DNA of 64,000 nucleotides from Lactobacillus kimbladii (GCF_000970755.1 NZ_KQ034007.1:1262829-1326828); one strand, 5' to 3'. Positions 52,787 through 62,552 are shown, numbered from the stretch's first letter. Translations and numbers: made by a program. The notes: a model not told the origin generated them from the letters alone.

Positions 52787-55201
52787 TTATTTGGCTACAA
52801 TATTAACAATCTTATTTGGTACGACGATGACCTTCTTAATATCTTTGCCTTTTAAAAATTTTTGTACATGAGGTAAAGCCAGGGCTTGCTTTTGAATTTC
52901 AGCTTTATCTAAATCAACAGCTGCTGTGAAATTTCCGCGTAGTTTGCCATTAACTTGTACCATAATTTCAACTGTTGACTCAACTAATTTAGCCGAATCA
53001 TAGGTTGGCCATTTGGCAAAGGTCACAGATTCATTATGACCAAATATCTGCCAGATTTCTTCCATCATGTGTGGAGCAATCGGCGCTAAAAGCGTGATAA
53101 AACCTTCCGCATATTTCCTTGGAATAGTTTTAGCTTTCTGTGCGGCATTAACAAAGACCATTAATTGAGAAATCGCGGTATTAAAGTGTAAATCATCAAA
53201 ATCTTCCGTTACCTTTTTAACAGTTTCATTATAAACTTTATCTAAAGTACCATCGTTGTCCTCCACGATATTTTCTTGAGGAATAGCTTTAAGATCTAAA
53301 TCGTTGACAAATAAGCGCCAAACCCTATCCAAGAACTTCTTGGTTGAAGCGGGACCATTATCATCCCAGTCAATAGAAGCATCAAGAGGTCCCATGAACA
53401 TTTCGTACATTCTCAGACTGTCTGCACCATACTCATCGATCACGTCATCCGGGTTAACTACATTGCCTTTTGACTTAGACATTTTATCATGGTCTTTCAG
53501 AATTAATCCCTGATTGAATAATCTTTGGAATGGCTCTTCATTTGGAACAACTCCCAAATCATATAAAACCATATTCCAAAATCTAGCATAAAGCAGGTGT
53601 CGTACAGCATGCTCTGCACCACCGATATAAAGATCAACCGGCATCCACTTCTTGAGCAATTCGTAATCGGCTAATTTATTATCATTGTGCGGATCAACAA
53701 AGCGCAGGAAGTACCATGAAGAACCCGCCCAGTTAGGCATAGTATTAGTTTCACGTTTACCCTTACGGCCATTTTTATCAACTACATTAACCCAGTCTTT
53801 TAAGTTTACTAAGGGGCTTTCTGGTGTGCCTGACGGCTTAATATCTGTTGCGTGTGGTAAAACCAGTGGCAATTCATCTTCAGGAACTAAAGTAGTTTCC
53901 CCATCTTCCCAATGAATTACTGGAATTGGCTCGCCCCAATAGCGCTGACGACTAAATTCCCAGTCGCGTAATTTGTAATTGACCTTTTTTTCTCCTGCAT
54001 GGTGTTCAGTAAGCCAGGCGACAATTTTCTCTTTAGCATCTGCAATATTAAGGCCGTTTAGGAACTCAGAATCTATGTGTGGACCATCACCGGTATAGGC
54101 TTCCTGTGCAATATCTCCACCCTTGATAACGGCCTTAATAGGCAAATTGAATTTCCGGGCGAACTCATAATCACGGGAGTCGTGAGCTGGGACAGCCATT
54201 ACCGCACCAGTACCATAACTGCCAAGTACGTAGTCAGCAATCCAGATAGGAATTTCTTCATTATTCACAGGATTAATTGCATATGCACCAGTAAAAACGC
54301 CAGTCTTAGTTTTATTTAAATCTGTTCTTTCAAGGTCGGACTTAGATTCAATTTGTTTAATATAGGCATTGACTTCATCTTTATGACCATCAGTCATAAT
54401 TTTTTTGACTAATTTGTTTTCAGGAGCTAACACAGCATAAGTTGCGCCAAATAAAGTGTCCGGACGTGTACTAAAGACATCAAATGTTTCATTAGAATTT
54501 TTGACCTTAAAAGTAATTTGGGCACCTACTGAACGACCAATCCAGTTACGTTGCATTTCCTTAATGTTTTCTGGCCAGTCAAGATTATCCAGGCCTGCAA
54601 GAAGACGGTCAGCATATTTGGTAATTCTTAACATCCATTGCTTCATGTTACGACGATATATTGGGTAACCACCACGTTCAGTCTTACCATCAACAATATC
54701 TTCGTTAGCAACAACTGTACCTAAATCTGGTGACCAGTTAACCGGTGCTTCTGCCTCATAAGCCAAGCCATTTTTATACATTTGCTCAAAAGTCCATTGC
54801 GTCCACTTGTAATATTTTGGATCACAAGTTGCCAATTCTCTGTTCCAGTCGTATGAGAATCCTAGAGTATTGAGCTGTCTTTTAAAATTAGCAATATTTT
54901 CAGTAGTAACAACAGCCGGATCTTGTCCCGTTTGAAGAGCATATTGTTCAGTAGGAAGACCAAAAGCATCCCAACCCATTGGGTGAAGGACGTTATAGCC
55001 TTGACTGCGCTTCATTCGTGCGACAATATCGGTTGCTGTGTAACCTTCTGGGTGTCCTACATGCAGTCCTTTACCGGATGGAAAAGGAAACATATCTAAA
55101 ACATAATAATTTTTCTTTTTCGGGTCATTACCGGTTTTAAATGTTTGATTTTTTTCCCAGTAATCCTGCCATTTTTTTTCGACAACTTTGTGATTGTACA
55201 T
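52787..55201 (-). CDS. leuS: Leucyl-tRNA synthetase
   Basis: The 804-aa class I enzyme charges tRNA-Leu. HIGH reads HVGH (47-50) and KMSKS is intact in [11 protein letters not shown]. The CP1 editing domain keeps [12 protein letters not shown] and [15 protein letters not shown], so hydrolytic proofreading should work, unlike in ThrRS here. A zinc-domain remnant and a C-terminal [19 protein letters not shown] end match the bacterial form. Its expression is under a T-box. Confidence 0.97.
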   Translation of the reverse strand: MYNHKVVEKKWQDYWEKNQTFKTGNDPKKKNYYVLDMFPFPSGKGLHVGHPEGYTATDIVARMKRSQGYNVLHPMGWDAFGLPTEQYALQTGQDPAVVTTENIANFKRQLNTLGFSYDWNRELATCDPKYYKWTQWTFEQMYKNGLAYEAEAPVNWSPDLGTVVANEDIVDGKTERGGYPIYRRNMKQWMLRITKYADRLLAGLDNLDWPENIKEMQRNWIGRSVGAQITFKVKNSNETFDVFSTRPDTLFGATYAVLAPENKLVKKIMTDGHKDEVNAYIKQIESKSDLERTDLNKTKTGVFTGAYAINPVNNEEIPIWIADYVLGSYGTGAVMAVPAHDSRDYEFARKFNLPIKAVIKGGDIAQEAYTGDGPHIDSEFLNGLNIADAKEKIVAWLTEHHAGEKKVNYKLRDWEFSRQRYWGEPIPVIHWEDGETTLVPEDELPLVLPHATDIKPSGTPESPLVNLKDWVNVVDKNGRKGKRETNTMPNWAGSSWYFLRFVDPHNDNKLADYELLKKWMPVDLYIGGAEHAVRHLLYARFWNMVLYDLGVVPNEEPFQRLFNQGLILKDHDKMSKSKGNVVNPDDVIDEYGADSLRMYEMFMGPLDASIDWDDNGPASTKKFLDRVWRLFVNDLDLKAIPQENIVEDNDGTLDKVYNETVKKVTEDFDDLHFNTAISQLMVFVNAAQKAKTIPRKYAEGFITLLAPIAPHMMEEIWQIFGHNESVTFAKWPTYDSAKLVESTVEIMVQVNGKLRGNFTAAVDLDKAEIQKQALALPHVQKFLKGKDIKKVIVVPNKIVNIVAK

Positions 55202-55215
55202 ATTTTTTACCTCAT

Positions 55216-55435
55216 AAAAAAAGTCCTATGAAATATTTTTTCATAGGACGAATAATCGCGGTACCACCTAAGTTCCGCACCAAAAGTGCGACACTCATGC
55301 CCCTTAACGCGGATAGCAAACGTTAGATTTGTTCCAGGCTCAGTTCACAACCTATTTTTCAAGTCTTGCACCTTCCGACTCTTCTCTATAGAAAAACAAA
55401 ATTGCTACTAGTTCCTGATCTTTATTTTTTGACCA
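55216..55435 (-). promoter_or_regulatory. T-box leader of leuS
   Basis: The core AGGTGGTACCGCG (55257-55269) is followed by a terminator stem (55223-55233 with 55239-55249) and T-run. CTG (55341-55343), a leucine codon, follows GAA and lies two bases before the CCTG strand closing Stem I. A TATAAT at 55442-55447 on the minus strand is the probable -10; its -35 is poor. Confidence 0.93.
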
Positions 55436-55487
55436 ATAATGATTATAATTTACCACAATGAATAAAAAAAACAAGGGGAGAAAGTTT

Positions 55488-56150
55488 TTGAACAAAACAA
55501 TTCAGACAAAAAGAGACACCATAGTACCTGCTACAATCTTTTTGATTGCTTATGCAGCGTGGGCAATTTTAGTTGCTTCCGAAAACCAGTTTATCCAAAA
55601 ATTTGATCAAACTGTCATAAATATTATTTGCAATAACAATCCTGCTGCAATCAAGTTTGCAACTACATTTACTAATTTAGGTAATACTAACGTAATTATG
55701 GTCGAAACGATCATCTTGGTAATTGTTTTGGCGTTTTGCAGAAAATTTGCTTATGCATTTTTTACTGCTGGAACAATGATTGCGGCTAACGGATACAACT
55801 GGATCATCAAACACGCAATAGCTCGTCACAGACCGCTTACCCAACACCTTGTGGCAGCTCACGGTTATAGTTTTCCATCAGGACATTCAGTTGGCAGTGC
55901 CACATTATTTGGGATTTTGATTGTTTTAACAATTTTATTAATTAAAAATAAAGCTATAAAAACTGTATTGTGCATCATTTGGGCCTGTTTTCCAATACTA
56001 ATTGGTTATACAAGGATTTTTAACCACGTTCACTACCCTTCTGATGTGGTTGGTGGTTTTTTAGAAGGAATTGCATTTCTTTTGATTGGTTATTCTTTCT
56101 TATACCACTATTATTTAGAAAATCAAAGAGCACAAAACAATATTTACTAA
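55488..56150 (+). CDS. PAP2-family membrane phosphatase
   Basis: AAGGGGAG precedes a TTG at 55488 by nine bases, while the in-frame ATG at 55458 has no ribosome site, so TTG is the likely start (220 aa). About six membrane helices carry the PAP2 motifs KHAIARHRP, FPSGHS and YTRIFNHVHYPSD with the catalytic histidines. Such enzymes dephosphorylate lipid phosphates, possibly undecaprenyl pyrophosphate. It is divergent from leuS. Confidence 0.88.
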   Translation: MNKTIQTKRDTIVPATIFLIAYAAWAILVASENQFIQKFDQTVINIICNNNPAAIKFATTFTNLGNTNVIMVETIILVIVLAFCRKFAYAFFTAGTMIAANGYNWIIKHAIARHRPLTQHLVAAHGYSFPSGHSVGSATLFGILIVLTILLIKNKAIKTVLCIIWACFPILIGYTRIFNHVHYPSDVVGGFLEGIAFLLIGYSFLYHYYLENQRAQNNIY

Positions 56151-56152
56151 GT

Positions 56153-56194
56153 AAAAAGGATTCATTGCTTTGAAAATAAGCTTGAATCCTTTTT
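56153..56194. terminator. Bidirectional terminator between the PAP2 and cupin genes
   Basis: AAAAAGGATTCA (56153-56164) pairs with 56183-56194. The A and T runs on both flanks serve the two convergent genes. Confidence 0.8.
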
Positions 56195-56209
56195 TATATC
56201 AAAATTACT

Positions 56210-56698
56210 CTAATCTAGTGCTAGTCGTTCAATGATGCTTTTATATGCAGGGTACTGTTTTAATAAATCTGCCTTTTTAAGCATCTCAAAGTCATGGTAA
56301 TCAAATCCTGGTGAAACAACACAACTTACTAAACAAAAACTATTTGGTTTAGTAACTTCTGATGCAAAAATGGTGTGTTTGGGAACTTTGAATTGCATAC
56401 ATTCTCCAGCCGCAACATTTTTGCCTAACTTAACAGCAGTATATTTACCATCTGGAAAAATACAATGAATAGTAATTGTTTCTCCATCGTGATAATACCA
56501 CATTTCATCATGGTTCAGTCGGTGAAAGTGAGAACAACTCGTATCATCAAGCAAAAAGTAAATTGAAGTGTAATAAAAACGATTTCCTTTGCTATCCTTA
56601 TCATAAAATTCTTCGTCACTAGTATAAACTTGTCTAAACCAGCCACCTTCTTGGTGAGGTTCAAGATTTAAACTTTTGATATAGTCGTTTCTTTGCAT
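56210..56698 (-). CDS. Cupin-fold protein (DUF985 family)
   Basis: The 162 aa match the DUF985 cupin family: HQEGGWFRQVY near the start, FYYTSIYFLL, then SHFHRLNHDEMWYYHDG with the metal-site histidines, and CVVSPGFDYHDFEM. The function is unknown; some relatives act on sugars. AAGGAG precedes the ATG. Confidence 0.88.
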   Translation of the reverse strand: MQRNDYIKSLNLEPHQEGGWFRQVYTSDEEFYDKDSKGNRFYYTSIYFLLDDTSCSHFHRLNHDEMWYYHDGETITIHCIFPDGKYTAVKLGKNVAAGECMQFKVPKHTIFASEVTKPNSFCLVSCVVSPGFDYHDFEMLKKADLLKQYPAYKSIIERLALD

Positions 56699-56880
56699 TT
56701 TTTCTCCTTAATAAATTTTGAATAATTAAATTCCTTTATTATAAATTTAGCTCACTTTGTCTCTATTGTCAGCTGAATTTTTTTGTAGGCAAACAACATC
56801 TACCAAAACTAATATTGCACATACTTTATATTGGTATGACACTATTATTCAAAATCAGTTGTGAAGGAAGTCAAAAACTA

Positions 56881-56925
56881 AAAATGATATGATTCCAGAA
56901 TTCAAGAAACATATCATTTTTTTAT
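56881..56925 (-). terminator. Terminator after the tyrosine phosphatase gene
   Basis: AAAATGATATG (56881-56891) pairs with 56910-56920. T-runs stand on both sides; the stem ends 16 nt from the phosphatase stop. The rest of 56699-56880 shows no gene. Confidence 0.65.
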
Positions 56926-56935
56926 TTAATTAAAT

Positions 56936-57682
56936 TTAGACTAAATAAATTTGCCTCATTTTGCTCTTAAAATCACTCGGTAAATTCAGTCCTTTAATCA
57001 GGTAATTATCAAAATCCCCATAATTTTGCCTAATGGCAGAAAAATACCGTTCTAAATATGACTTTTGAACCGTTAAAGCTACAGCAACATCTTTCAATTG
57101 TGAACTTGTTAATTGGTCTCTTAGGTAGTCCAAAATTTCCTGATTTTCCTGCTTGCGCGCTTCAATAGTTTTTAGATAATCGGCAAAGATTTGATCGTCA
57201 CTTACTCCCAGGCTTTTCAAAATTAAAGCTGCTGCCACTCCTGTGCGATCTTTACCTGCAAAGCAATGAAATGCTGTCGGAACAGGATCATCTATGAGCG
57301 CCATTAAAAATTGGTGATAGCCATTTTGAGCAGATTTTTGTAAAGCCAGTTCTTCATAGGTGGTAAGCATATCTTCTTCAGCCTGATTATTACCGGAAAC
57401 AATTTCATCAACACTGGCTTGATTAACTTGCGCATCTTTTAACACATCAATTACAACGTAATCTAATCCGGACCACAAATAATCCGGAAATTGTTTTCTT
57501 TCTTCCTCGCCCCTAAAATCAAAAACCCTCTTAATTTGATATTTATTTTGGACTTGTTCTTTTTGATAAGGCGTCAAATTATTCAATTGTCCACATCGAA
57601 ATAGTAGTCCAGCTTTTACTTTTCTTCCTGCAAATTCAGTGTAACCACCTAAGGAACGCCAATTAGTAATTTCCTTTGTCAT
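56936..57682 (-). CDS. Protein tyrosine/serine phosphatase (Y_phosphatase3 family)
   Basis: The 248 aa carry the P-loop HCFAGKDRTG with nucleophile C140 and R146; the N-terminal NWRSLGGY and LLFRCGQL are family marks. Members hydrolyse phosphotyrosine or lipid phosphates. No signal peptide is present, so it is cytoplasmic. Target unknown. Confidence 0.9.
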   Translation of the reverse strand: MTKEITNWRSLGGYTEFAGRKVKAGLLFRCGQLNNLTPYQKEQVQNKYQIKRVFDFRGEEERKQFPDYLWSGLDYVVIDVLKDAQVNQASVDEIVSGNNQAEEDMLTTYEELALQKSAQNGYHQFLMALIDDPVPTAFHCFAGKDRTGVAAALILKSLGVSDDQIFADYLKTIEARKQENQEILDYLRDQLTSSQLKDVAVALTVQKSYLERYFSAIRQNYGDFDNYLIKGLNLPSDFKSKMRQIYLV

Positions 57683-57755
57683 TTTTAATACCCCAGTTAC
57701 CTATTAAATTTAATATTAACAATTATAATTTTTCAGGAAAAATATTTCTACTAAT

Positions 57756-57786
57756 AAAAAACCTGCTGGCAAATAAACCAGCAGGT
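57756..57786 (-). terminator. Terminator after the MFS exporter gene
   Basis: CCTGCTGG (57762-57769) pairs with 57778-57785, followed by TTTTTT on the minus strand, 20 nt past the stop. Confidence 0.9.
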
Positions 57787-57804
57787 CTGTTATAAATCGA
57801 ATTA

Positions 57805-59259
57805 CTAATTAGCTTTCTCTTTGCTTTTATAAATACAGTTAAAAATAACAGATATTAATATAGCAACAAGTGAAACAAAGTAAACCCCTTTTAAAGCACT
57901 GAAAAGTACTTGTCTTAGCTGTGGAATTAAGTTCGCAGATAGTTCTTGGGCTTTAGCCGATGAAACTATTTTGTTCATCATGCCTGGTGTTAAATTCGGA
58001 TGTTTTGCAAGTTGATGTGCCACCACAGTATTGAAGGTAATACCAAAAATGGAAACCATCATAGTCTGACCTAAATACCTCATTAATGTGTTAAAGGAAG
58101 TGGCAACACCAATATTTTCTTTAGAAACTAAAACCTGTGACCTGACCTGTGATGCGGTTAGAACTCCACCAAAGGAAAAGCCATTAAGCGTTGCTATGAC
58201 GCAAAATACCCAAAACGGAGTATGAATAGGAACAAGCAGTAACATACAATCAGCCACTAAAAGAACTGTAAGCAATCCAAAGAAGGTTTTTCTCACACCC
58301 CAGCGACTTAGCATGCCCCCGATCAAAAATGAGCCTACAACCCACATAACAGAACTTGGAGTTACGGCAAAACCTGCTATTGTAGCAGAAGTTCCGTTAA
58401 TGCCCTGCATCCAAGTTGGAATATAAAACTCAAAGCCAATAACTACCCCTGCTACAAGCAGGGTAATCATATTGACAGCTAAGAATTCTCTGCCCTTGAG
58501 CATTGAAAGTGGCATTATCGGGTCAGCGGCACGCTTTTCTTCATGATAAAAGATAATTGTACTAACGATGATTAAAGCAACCAAAGCCGCTAAAATAAGC
58601 GGTTTAATGGTGCCAAGATCTTGTAATGTAAACATTAAGGTTAAAAGCAAAACAACCAGCCAAAATGTTCCTTTAACGTCAAGTTTAGTCTTTTGCTTAT
58701 TCCTTGGTTCATTTAAGAAAAAGACAATTAATAAAAGTGCAATGATACCAATTGGCACATTAATGTAGAAAACCCAGTGCCAAGAAAGATTTTGCACAAT
58801 AAAGCCACCAAGTAATGGAGCAATGACTGAAGCTACGCCCCAAAAACCAGAATTGAGACCCAGCATTTTTGTTCTTTTTTCCAGACTATATAAATCTGCA
58901 ATTATGGTCATCGCAACTGGTTGAACAGCTCCAGAACCCAGTCCCTGAATAACACGGAATAAAATTAGTTCAACCATATTCTGAGCCTGACCACAAAGAG
59001 CAGACCCAATCACAAAAAGAGCTATTCCAAATAGAAAAATTGGTTTACGACCAAAGCTGTCTGCTAATTTGCCATATAAAGGAGTTGACACAGCAGTCAT
59101 AAACAAAAATATGGAAACAACCCAATTCATAATTTCTAATCCATTCAGATCGGAAACAATTGTCGGCATTGCAGTAGAAACGATTGTACCTTCGATGGCG
59201 GTCATAAATGTCGTCATAAAAATCGCAATCATTACTACTCGTACATTTGTCTTCTTCAC
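57805..59259 (-). CDS. MFS drug exporter, DHA2 (EmrB/QacA) family
   Basis: The 484 aa have about 14 membrane segments. Motif A reads GKLADSFGRKP and the motif C region has ITFNTVV/SGAVQPVAMT-type glycine-rich helices, matching proton-driven multidrug exporters. Translation starts at GTG after AAGGAG. It follows metK by 29 nt with no terminator, so the two are probably cotranscribed. Confidence 0.9.
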   Translation of the reverse strand: MKKTNVRVVMIAIFMTTFMTAIEGTIVSTAMPTIVSDLNGLEIMNWVVSIFLFMTAVSTPLYGKLADSFGRKPIFLFGIALFVIGSALCGQAQNMVELILFRVIQGLGSGAVQPVAMTIIADLYSLEKRTKMLGLNSGFWGVASVIAPLLGGFIVQNLSWHWVFYINVPIGIIALLLIVFFLNEPRNKQKTKLDVKGTFWLVVLLLTLMFTLQDLGTIKPLILAALVALIIVSTIIFYHEEKRAADPIMPLSMLKGREFLAVNMITLLVAGVVIGFEFYIPTWMQGINGTSATIAGFAVTPSSVMWVVGSFLIGGMLSRWGVRKTFFGLLTVLLVADCMLLLVPIHTPFWVFCVIATLNGFSFGGVLTASQVRSQVLVSKENIGVATSFNTLMRYLGQTMMVSIFGITFNTVVAHQLAKHPNLTPGMMNKIVSSAKAQELSANLIPQLRQVLFSALKGVYFVSLVAILISVIFNCIYKSKEKAN

Positions 59260-59288
59260 AATTACAACTCCTTCATTAGCTGCTAAAA

Positions 59289-60488
59289 TTATTTATTTTC
59301 ATGAACAAAATTTAAAAGATCTTGAACTTTATCCGTTTGCTCCCATGGTAAATCAATATCTGTTCTGCCAAAGTGTCCGTAAGCTGCTGTTTGCTCATAA
59401 ATCGGCCGCCTTAAATTAAGCATTTTAATTATCCCCGCTGGGCGCAAGTCAAAGACTTTACGTACTGCTTTTGTTAAAAGTTCATCACTTACTTTGCCGG
59501 TTCCGGCTGTATCAACCATAACTGAAACTGGATGGGCAACGCCAATTGCATAAGCTAATTGAACTTCACAGCGATCTGCCAAACCTGCAGCCACGATATT
59601 TTTAGCCACATATCTGGCAGCGTAACTGGCACTGCGGTCAACTTTTGTCGGATCTTTTCCTGAAAATGCACCACCACCGTGGCGAGCATAACCACCGTAA
59701 GTATCAACAATAATTTTACGTCCAGTCAATCCTGAATCACCTTTAGGTCCACCAATAACAAAGCGACCTGATGGGTTAATCAGAAACTTGGTTTTTTCAT
59801 CAAGGTATTTAGCAGGTATTACCTTTTTAATTGCCAAATCTATCATAGCTTGGCGAATCTCTTCGTTTGAAACCTTATCATCGGTCTGTGTTGAAATAAC
59901 AACGGTATCTACACGTGTTGGTTTTTGTTTTTCATCGTATTCAACAGTCACTTCTGCCTTAGCATCGGGTCTAAGCCAAGTTAAAGTACCATCTTTACGG
60001 AGCTTGGCAACCTGTCTCATCAGGCGGTGGGCAAGCGAAATAGGCAAAGGCATTAATTCAGGCGTTTCATTGATTGCAAAACCAAACATTAAGCCTTGAT
60101 CTCCCGCCCCAATTTGATCAAGCTGATCTTCGTCAGATTGATTTTCACGCGTTTCAAGAGAATGATCAACGCCTTGAGCAATATCAGGTGATTGTTCATC
60201 AATATCAATTAAGACAGCGCAATTATTGCCATCAAAGCCAAGTTCAGGTTTATCATAGCCAATTCTCAAAACTGTCTTGCGAACAATTCCTTGAATATCA
60301 ACATAAGCACTGGTTGATATTTCACCAAAGACATAGACAATACCAGTATTGACGATGGTCTCACAAGCTACATGAGCTTGAGGGTCTTTGGCAATAATAG
60401 CATCCAAAATTGCATCAGAAATTTGATCAGCAATCTTGTCTGGATGACCTTCAGAAACAGATTCTGAAGTAAACAAACGTTTTTCCAT
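59289..60488 (-). CDS. metK: S-adenosylmethionine synthetase
   Basis: MetK makes SAM from methionine and ATP. The ATG at 60488 after GGGGGAC is the true start, giving 399 aa; the longer reading runs through the riboswitch. The motifs are [25 protein letters not shown] and [19 protein letters not shown]. Length is usual. It is controlled by the SMK box just upstream. Confidence 0.97.
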   Translation of the reverse strand: MEKRLFTSESVSEGHPDKIADQISDAILDAIIAKDPQAHVACETIVNTGIVYVFGEISTSAYVDIQGIVRKTVLRIGYDKPELGFDGNNCAVLIDIDEQSPDIAQGVDHSLETRENQSDEDQLDQIGAGDQGLMFGFAINETPELMPLPISLAHRLMRQVAKLRKDGTLTWLRPDAKAEVTVEYDEKQKPTRVDTVVISTQTDDKVSNEEIRQAMIDLAIKKVIPAKYLDEKTKFLINPSGRFVIGGPKGDSGLTGRKIIVDTYGGYARHGGGAFSGKDPTKVDRSASYAARYVAKNIVAAGLADRCEVQLAYAIGVAHPVSVMVDTAGTGKVSDELLTKAVRKVFDLRPAGIIKMLNLRRPIYEQTAAYGHFGRTDIDLPWEQTDKVQDLLNFVHENK

Positions 60489-60566
60489 ATTAGTCCCCCT
60501 ATAGACAATAGCTATTCGGTTACAAGGCATCTCCATTTAAGGATCCTCTCAGGACTTGAACCGATT
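60489..60566 (-). promoter_or_regulatory. SMK-box (SAM-III) riboswitch of metK
   Basis: The minus strand contains AGATGCCTTGTAACCGAA (60515-60532), the invariant core of the SMK box as I recall it from Lactobacillales metK leaders. The ribosome site GGGACT (60492-60497) can pair with the anti-SD AGTCCT (60551-60556). With SAM bound, the ribosome site is hidden and metK translation falls. A tRNA terminator stands upstream. Confidence 0.9.
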
Positions 60567-60610
60567 TTTTAAAATTTCCGTTCTATGTTCTTATATATTA
60601 TATTGATAAT

Positions 60611-60637
60611 AAAAAAAGCTACCGTATGTTCGGTAGC
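60611..60637 (-). terminator. Terminator after the tRNA-Glu/tRNA-Val unit
   Basis: GCTACCG (60618-60624) pairs with 60631-60637, followed by seven T residues on the minus strand. Confidence 0.88.
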
Positions 60638-60647
60638 CATAGAACGA

Positions 60648-60720
60648 TGGAGGATACAGGGCTCGAACCTGTGACCTCCTGCTTGTAAGGCAGATGCTCT
60701 CCCAGCTGAGCTAATCCTCC
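60648..60720 (-). tRNA. tRNA-Val (anticodon TAC), copy 1
   Basis: The acceptor GGAGGAT pairs with ATCCTCC, with discriminator A. The anticodon stem TCTGC/GCAGG encloses CTTACAA. It is identical to the copy at 60920-60992. Confidence 0.96.
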
Positions 60721-60724
60721 AAAG

Positions 60725-60796
60725 TGACCCGTACGGGATTTGAACCCATGTTACCGCCGTGAAAGGGCGATGTCTTAACCACTTGACCAACGGGTC
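60725..60796 (-). tRNA. tRNA-Glu (anticodon TTC)
   Basis: The acceptor GACCCGT pairs with ACGGGTC, discriminator A. The anticodon stem CGCC/GGCG holds CTTTCAC. It is separated by 4 nt from tRNA-Val copy 1, so both are on one transcript. Confidence 0.96.
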
Positions 60797-60823
60797 ATTG
60801 TTCTGAATCAAAGCACATTCAAT

Positions 60824-60851
60824 AGTATACCTATTCTGAGAGAAAATGCAA
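60824..60851 (-). promoter_or_regulatory. Promoter of the tRNA-Glu/tRNA-Val unit
   Basis: TTGCAT (60846-60851) and TATACT (60824-60829) are 16 bp apart on the minus strand, 27 bp before tRNA-Glu. Confidence 0.75.
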
Positions 60852-60878
60852 GAATTCCATTTATTAATTAAATCAATA

Positions 60879-60919
60879 AATAATGGCGGCGCGAACTTCC
60901 CTTCACACCACCATTATTA
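60879..60919 (-). terminator. Possible terminator after tRNA-Val copy 2
   Basis: AATAATGG near 60890 can pair with CCATTATT near 60910. On the minus strand only TTATTTATTG follows, a poor T-run. Confidence 0.4.
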
Positions 60920-60992
60920 TGGAGGATACAGGGCTCGAACCTGTGACCTCCTGCTTGTAAGGCAGATGCTCTCCCAGCTGAGCTAATCCTCC
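60920..60992 (-). tRNA. tRNA-Val (anticodon TAC), copy 2
   Basis: It is base-for-base the same as copy 1 across the tRNA, but the flanks differ. It has its own promoter and probably its own transcript. Confidence 0.96.
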
Positions 60993-61023
60993 ATTTTGTT
61001 GTCATCTCTCGACCACTCTTAAT

Positions 61024-61052
61024 AATTTAGCATAAGTTTCTATTTATGTCTA
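61024..61052 (-). promoter_or_regulatory. Promoter of tRNA-Val copy 2
   Basis: TAGACA (61047-61052) and TAAATT (61024-61029) are 17 bp apart on the minus strand; TGC before the -10 makes it an extended type. Confidence 0.5.
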
Positions 61053-61600
61053 CATTTTTTTGAAATTTTTGTAGGATTCTGTTTATTAATATTAATTTCT
61101 ATGAATTAACTAAACTTTTTTCAATTCTTTTTTATATTAAAGATTAAGGATATAACTAGATCAGGTGAAGAATGCTTGACTACTATTCAAGAAGTTGTCG
61201 GATCAAGTATGACAATCGGAGTTTAATTTCTATGTATTTTTCATCTGAATTTTGGGGAGTATGATTGAAAATTTTATATCGAAAGTTTAAATCTCTCACA
61301 TTCCATTAAAAATTTTTATTTTCTGATAAAAGAGTTTTCTTATTCACTTGTTAGATTTTATCCTACTTCAACTTTTATTTTAAAAAGTACAATATATTTT
61401 GATATTGAAAAATTGTCACTTAAAATAATCTATTCTTGTATCTTCTATAATAATTATTTATACTAGAATTAAAAAAATAAAAGCATCACATGAAATTTTT
61501 AAATTTAATTATATAAAGTTTTTGTAACATTAAAAATCTTAAATATTAAGGTTCATATTTTGTCCATAACACCAGCGACATTAAACCTATGGTAGTAAAT
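61053..61600. other. AT-rich gap with one possible small ORF
   Basis: No gene of normal size is visible. A 30-codon frame, 61172-61264 on the plus strand, follows AGGTG and reads MLDYYSRSCRIKYDN at its start. Nothing else supports it, so I do not call it a gene. Confidence 0.3.
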
Positions 61601-61615
61601 CTTTGGGAGGAAGTA

Positions 61616-62284
61616 ATGGGTAATCTAAAAAAAACCTTATCATTTTTAATAACAAGCTTATTCATCTTTTCTTTGATAGGATGTTCAGCTGATGATACGA
61701 ACAAATCAGGTGATAAAGGTGGTAGTAACAATCGACAAAGTAAAAAAGTAGTAATAGAGAAAAATACTGCTAAAGAAGTAACACTATCGGCGGGTACTCA
61801 TAAAGTCGGTAAAGAGATTAAACCCGGGCGTTATGTAATTAAGGCCGTCTCAGGTAGTGGCAATCTATTTTCACGAAACAGTCCTAATGATCGTAATATA
61901 AATGTCATTTTAGGGCCAACTGAGGATGATACATGGATGAAACTTTCTTCGTACACCACTGACTTAAAAGCTGGAGAAAAGATAAAGATTGACGGAATTG
62001 AATCAACAAAACTAATACCAACTCCAGACAAACGTATTTTTAGAAAGATACTAACCCCCGGCAGTTGGACAGTAGGTAAAGATATCAAACCTGGCGATTA
62101 TACTATTAAAGCTGTACGAGGAACTGGAAACATATTCTCTGACAATGGCGAAGATGACATTAATGAAATTTTAGCAAAGCACCCTGATAAGGACTACGGC
62201 CAGGTATCAAAAATTCATGTTGAATTAAATAAAGGTGAAATAATAACTTCTGATGTTCCTAAAATAAAATTAGTAGAAGACTAA
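61616..62284 (+). CDS. Lipoprotein with two tandem VGK-[DE]-IKPG domains
   Basis: The start at 61616 follows GGGAGG. The 222 aa have a signal peptide with lipobox FSLIGC (Cys23), a polar linker, and two copies of one domain. Copy 1 (about 57-136) has HKVGKEIKPGRYVIKAV then SGNLFS; copy 2 (about 146-218) has WTVGKDIKPGDYTIKAV then TGNIFS. The motif recurs in secreted lactobacillus and streptococcus proteins of unknown function. The domain looks all-beta. It lies in an accessory region between tRNA genes and decayed transposase sequences. Confidence 0.85.
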   Translation: MGNLKKTLSFLITSLFIFSLIGCSADDTNKSGDKGGSNNRQSKKVVIEKNTAKEVTLSAGTHKVGKEIKPGRYVIKAVSGSGNLFSRNSPNDRNINVILGPTEDDTWMKLSSYTTDLKAGEKIKIDGIESTKLIPTPDKRIFRKILTPGSWTVGKDIKPGDYTIKAVRGTGNIFSDNGEDDINEILAKHPDKDYGQVSKIHVELNKGEIITSDVPKIKLVED

Positions 62285-62516
62285 CTACTAAAATCACAAG
62301 CATTATAGAAGCCAAACTTATTTAATTTTATTAATCATTTAATTCATTTATAAAGTATAGCTTTAGGGGTTTTATTCCATTAATCTGATTGATGAAAAAC
62401 TATTTTAAAAAGAAAAGGCAATTCAATTGATCTTATTATTAATGAAAAAAGACTAATTTAAATTTATATTATGTTTTAAGTCCTAAAATTTTGATAAAAA
62501 TTAATATAATTTCTTT
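62285..62516. other. AT-rich gap without recognisable gene
   Basis: Nothing is seen here beyond AT-rich sequence; no terminator directly follows the lipoprotein gene. Confidence 0.4.
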
Positions 62517-62552
62517 AAGGCCTGAGCCCAGTATTCTTTTGGGTCAGGCCTT
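62517..62552 (+). terminator. GC-rich inverted repeat with AAGGCCTGA arms
   Basis: AAGGCCTGAGCCCA (62517-62530) pairs with TGGGTCAGGCCTT (62540-62552) apart from a one-base bulge. TTTTGG follows on the plus strand. It may terminate the lipoprotein transcript or mark the edge of the adjacent decayed insertion sequence. Confidence 0.5.

Noticed and set aside
60489-60536. N-terminal extension of MetK by 16 residues
   Set aside because: The extension lies inside the SMK riboswitch. The strong ribosome site and the conserved N-terminus support the start at 60488.
60569-60811. 80-codon minus-strand frame over the tRNA genes
   Set aside because: It is a chance frame running through tRNA-Glu and tRNA-Val.
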